Shown: positions 63,592 through 64,000 of the stretch, piece by piece
Layout: every line of letters starts with the position of its first letter
How positions within the stretch are numbered: position 1 is the stretch's first letter
Program-made: the position numbers and the translations under genes
Notes under the pieces: model-generated
Told to the model about the DNA's origin: nothing
The model's database searches: none
Seen by the model: only the letters and a program-made list of their open reading frames with translations
From: Prorocentrum cordatum
Lineage: Eukaryota; Sar; Dinophyceae; Prorocentrales; Prorocentraceae
Direction of reading: 5' to 3'
Assembly (NCBI GenBank): GCA_963575745.1
Contig: CAUYUJ010005681.1
Span: forward strand, 83,680-147,679
Length of the DNA: 64,000 nucleotides

Positions 63592-64000
63592 ACGACGGAG
63601 TTGGCAACTCGGGCCTGTCGATCAGGCGGAGCAAGGGCCGCGTCATCCAGCGCGCGCATCCGCCCTGTGGGCAGCAGGCGGTGGCTTGATGAAGACGACG
63701 ACTGGCTGGAGAGACGCAACTCGTGGTTCCAGGTTTCCGAGTATTTCCAGCTGGAGCAACTGGGCATCTGGGGTGAGTTGGCGAAGCTCGGGCCGCCGGC
63801 GATGCCCCGCCTCGCGTCGCGCGGAGGCAGGCCCCTGACAGCGGCGGAAGTGATCGATCTGCGTCAAAGCGGTGGTCGCCGCGAGCCTAGCCGCAGTCGC
63901 GGCCGCAGCCGCAGTCGCGGCGACGATGACGACGATCACGCTGGCGGGCCTCGCCGAGTTGAGGCCCGGCGCCGCAGGAGCAGCGCTGCACAGCCTGCTG
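63592..64000 (+). CDS. Hypothetical protein, second part, runs off the window
   Basis: Frame +1, open from 63592 to the end: RRWLDEDDDWLERRNSWFQV, SEYFQLEQLGIWGELAKLGP, LTAAEVIDLRQSGG, then an Arg/Ser stretch (REPSRSRGRSRSRG) and an Asp run. The RS stretch suggests a nuclear or RNA-associated protein. It most likely belongs with the preceding part after an intron or a frameshift between about 63560 and 63600. Confidence 0.45.

Overview
The window looks like nuclear DNA of a dinoflagellate, possibly a Prorocentrum-like species; this is inference from several features, not a database match. It is GC-rich and very gene-poor, and most of it is low-complexity sequence: trinucleotide runs, 10/11-bp GC-rich repeats and satellites. 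It holds an internal block of the plant/dinoflagellate telomere repeat (TTTAGGG). It also holds a secretory glycosyltransferase of the hydroxyproline arabinosyltransferase / serine galactosyltransferase type, and a decayed non-LTR retrotransposon with a zinc-ribbon ORF1 and an EN-RT-RNaseH-zinc ORF2. I found no rRNA, tRNA, spliced-leader gene or CRISPR array. Long open frames are common on both strands only because the repeats lack stop codons, so most were ignored.

Layout. 0.5-10.5 kb: three tandem copies of a 3.7-4.5 kb segment. Each carries an exon made of 52-residue modules (Thr/Asp-rich stretch plus a signal-peptide-like hydrophobic stretch). The first two copies end with a separate 34-residue secreted-peptide ORF; the third copy is truncated and carries a T-rich insertion. 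10.6-11.2 kb: an unrecognised minus-strand ORF of different composition. 11.7-17.9 kb: repeats, including a 197-bp palindromic MITE-like element. 18.2-20.9 kb: an ankyrin-repeat gene broken over three frames. 21.5-22.8 kb: a possible exon, a perfect 22-bp palindrome fused to telomere repeats, and a gene fragment with two in-frame stops. 23-31 kb: phased repeats, microsatellites, a C-rich repeat cluster with a 24-bp perfect hairpin, and a ~700-bp higher-order satellite.

31.6-40.4 kb: the glycosyltransferase gene. Its N-terminal catalytic exon and its C-terminal exon are separated by about 7 kb of phased repeats, read here as one huge intron. 41.6-42.3 kb: an SGNH/GDSL-type hydrolase on the same strand. 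43.4-53.6 kb: a succession of arrays (73-bp, hexamer, CGTATACG-palindrome, 154-bp satellite, a 1.4-kb polypyrimidine/polypurine tract). 53.6-59.7 kb: the minus-strand LINE. 59.7-63 kb: GGA tracts, an AT-rich island and TTAGC / AGCATAGC arrays. 63.0-64.0 kb: the start of another plus-strand gene that runs off the window.

The most unusual signal is the family of CTTGG(N5-6) repeats, which dominates the intron and several other blocks. Units alternate between 10 and 11 bp, averaging about 10.4-10.6 bp in two stretches counted by hand, close to one turn of B-DNA. In the intron they are interrupted by AT-rich islands at roughly 400-bp spacing. Other leads are the 52-residue module genes, the palindrome-telomere-broken gene junction, and a short motif shared by two distant satellites.
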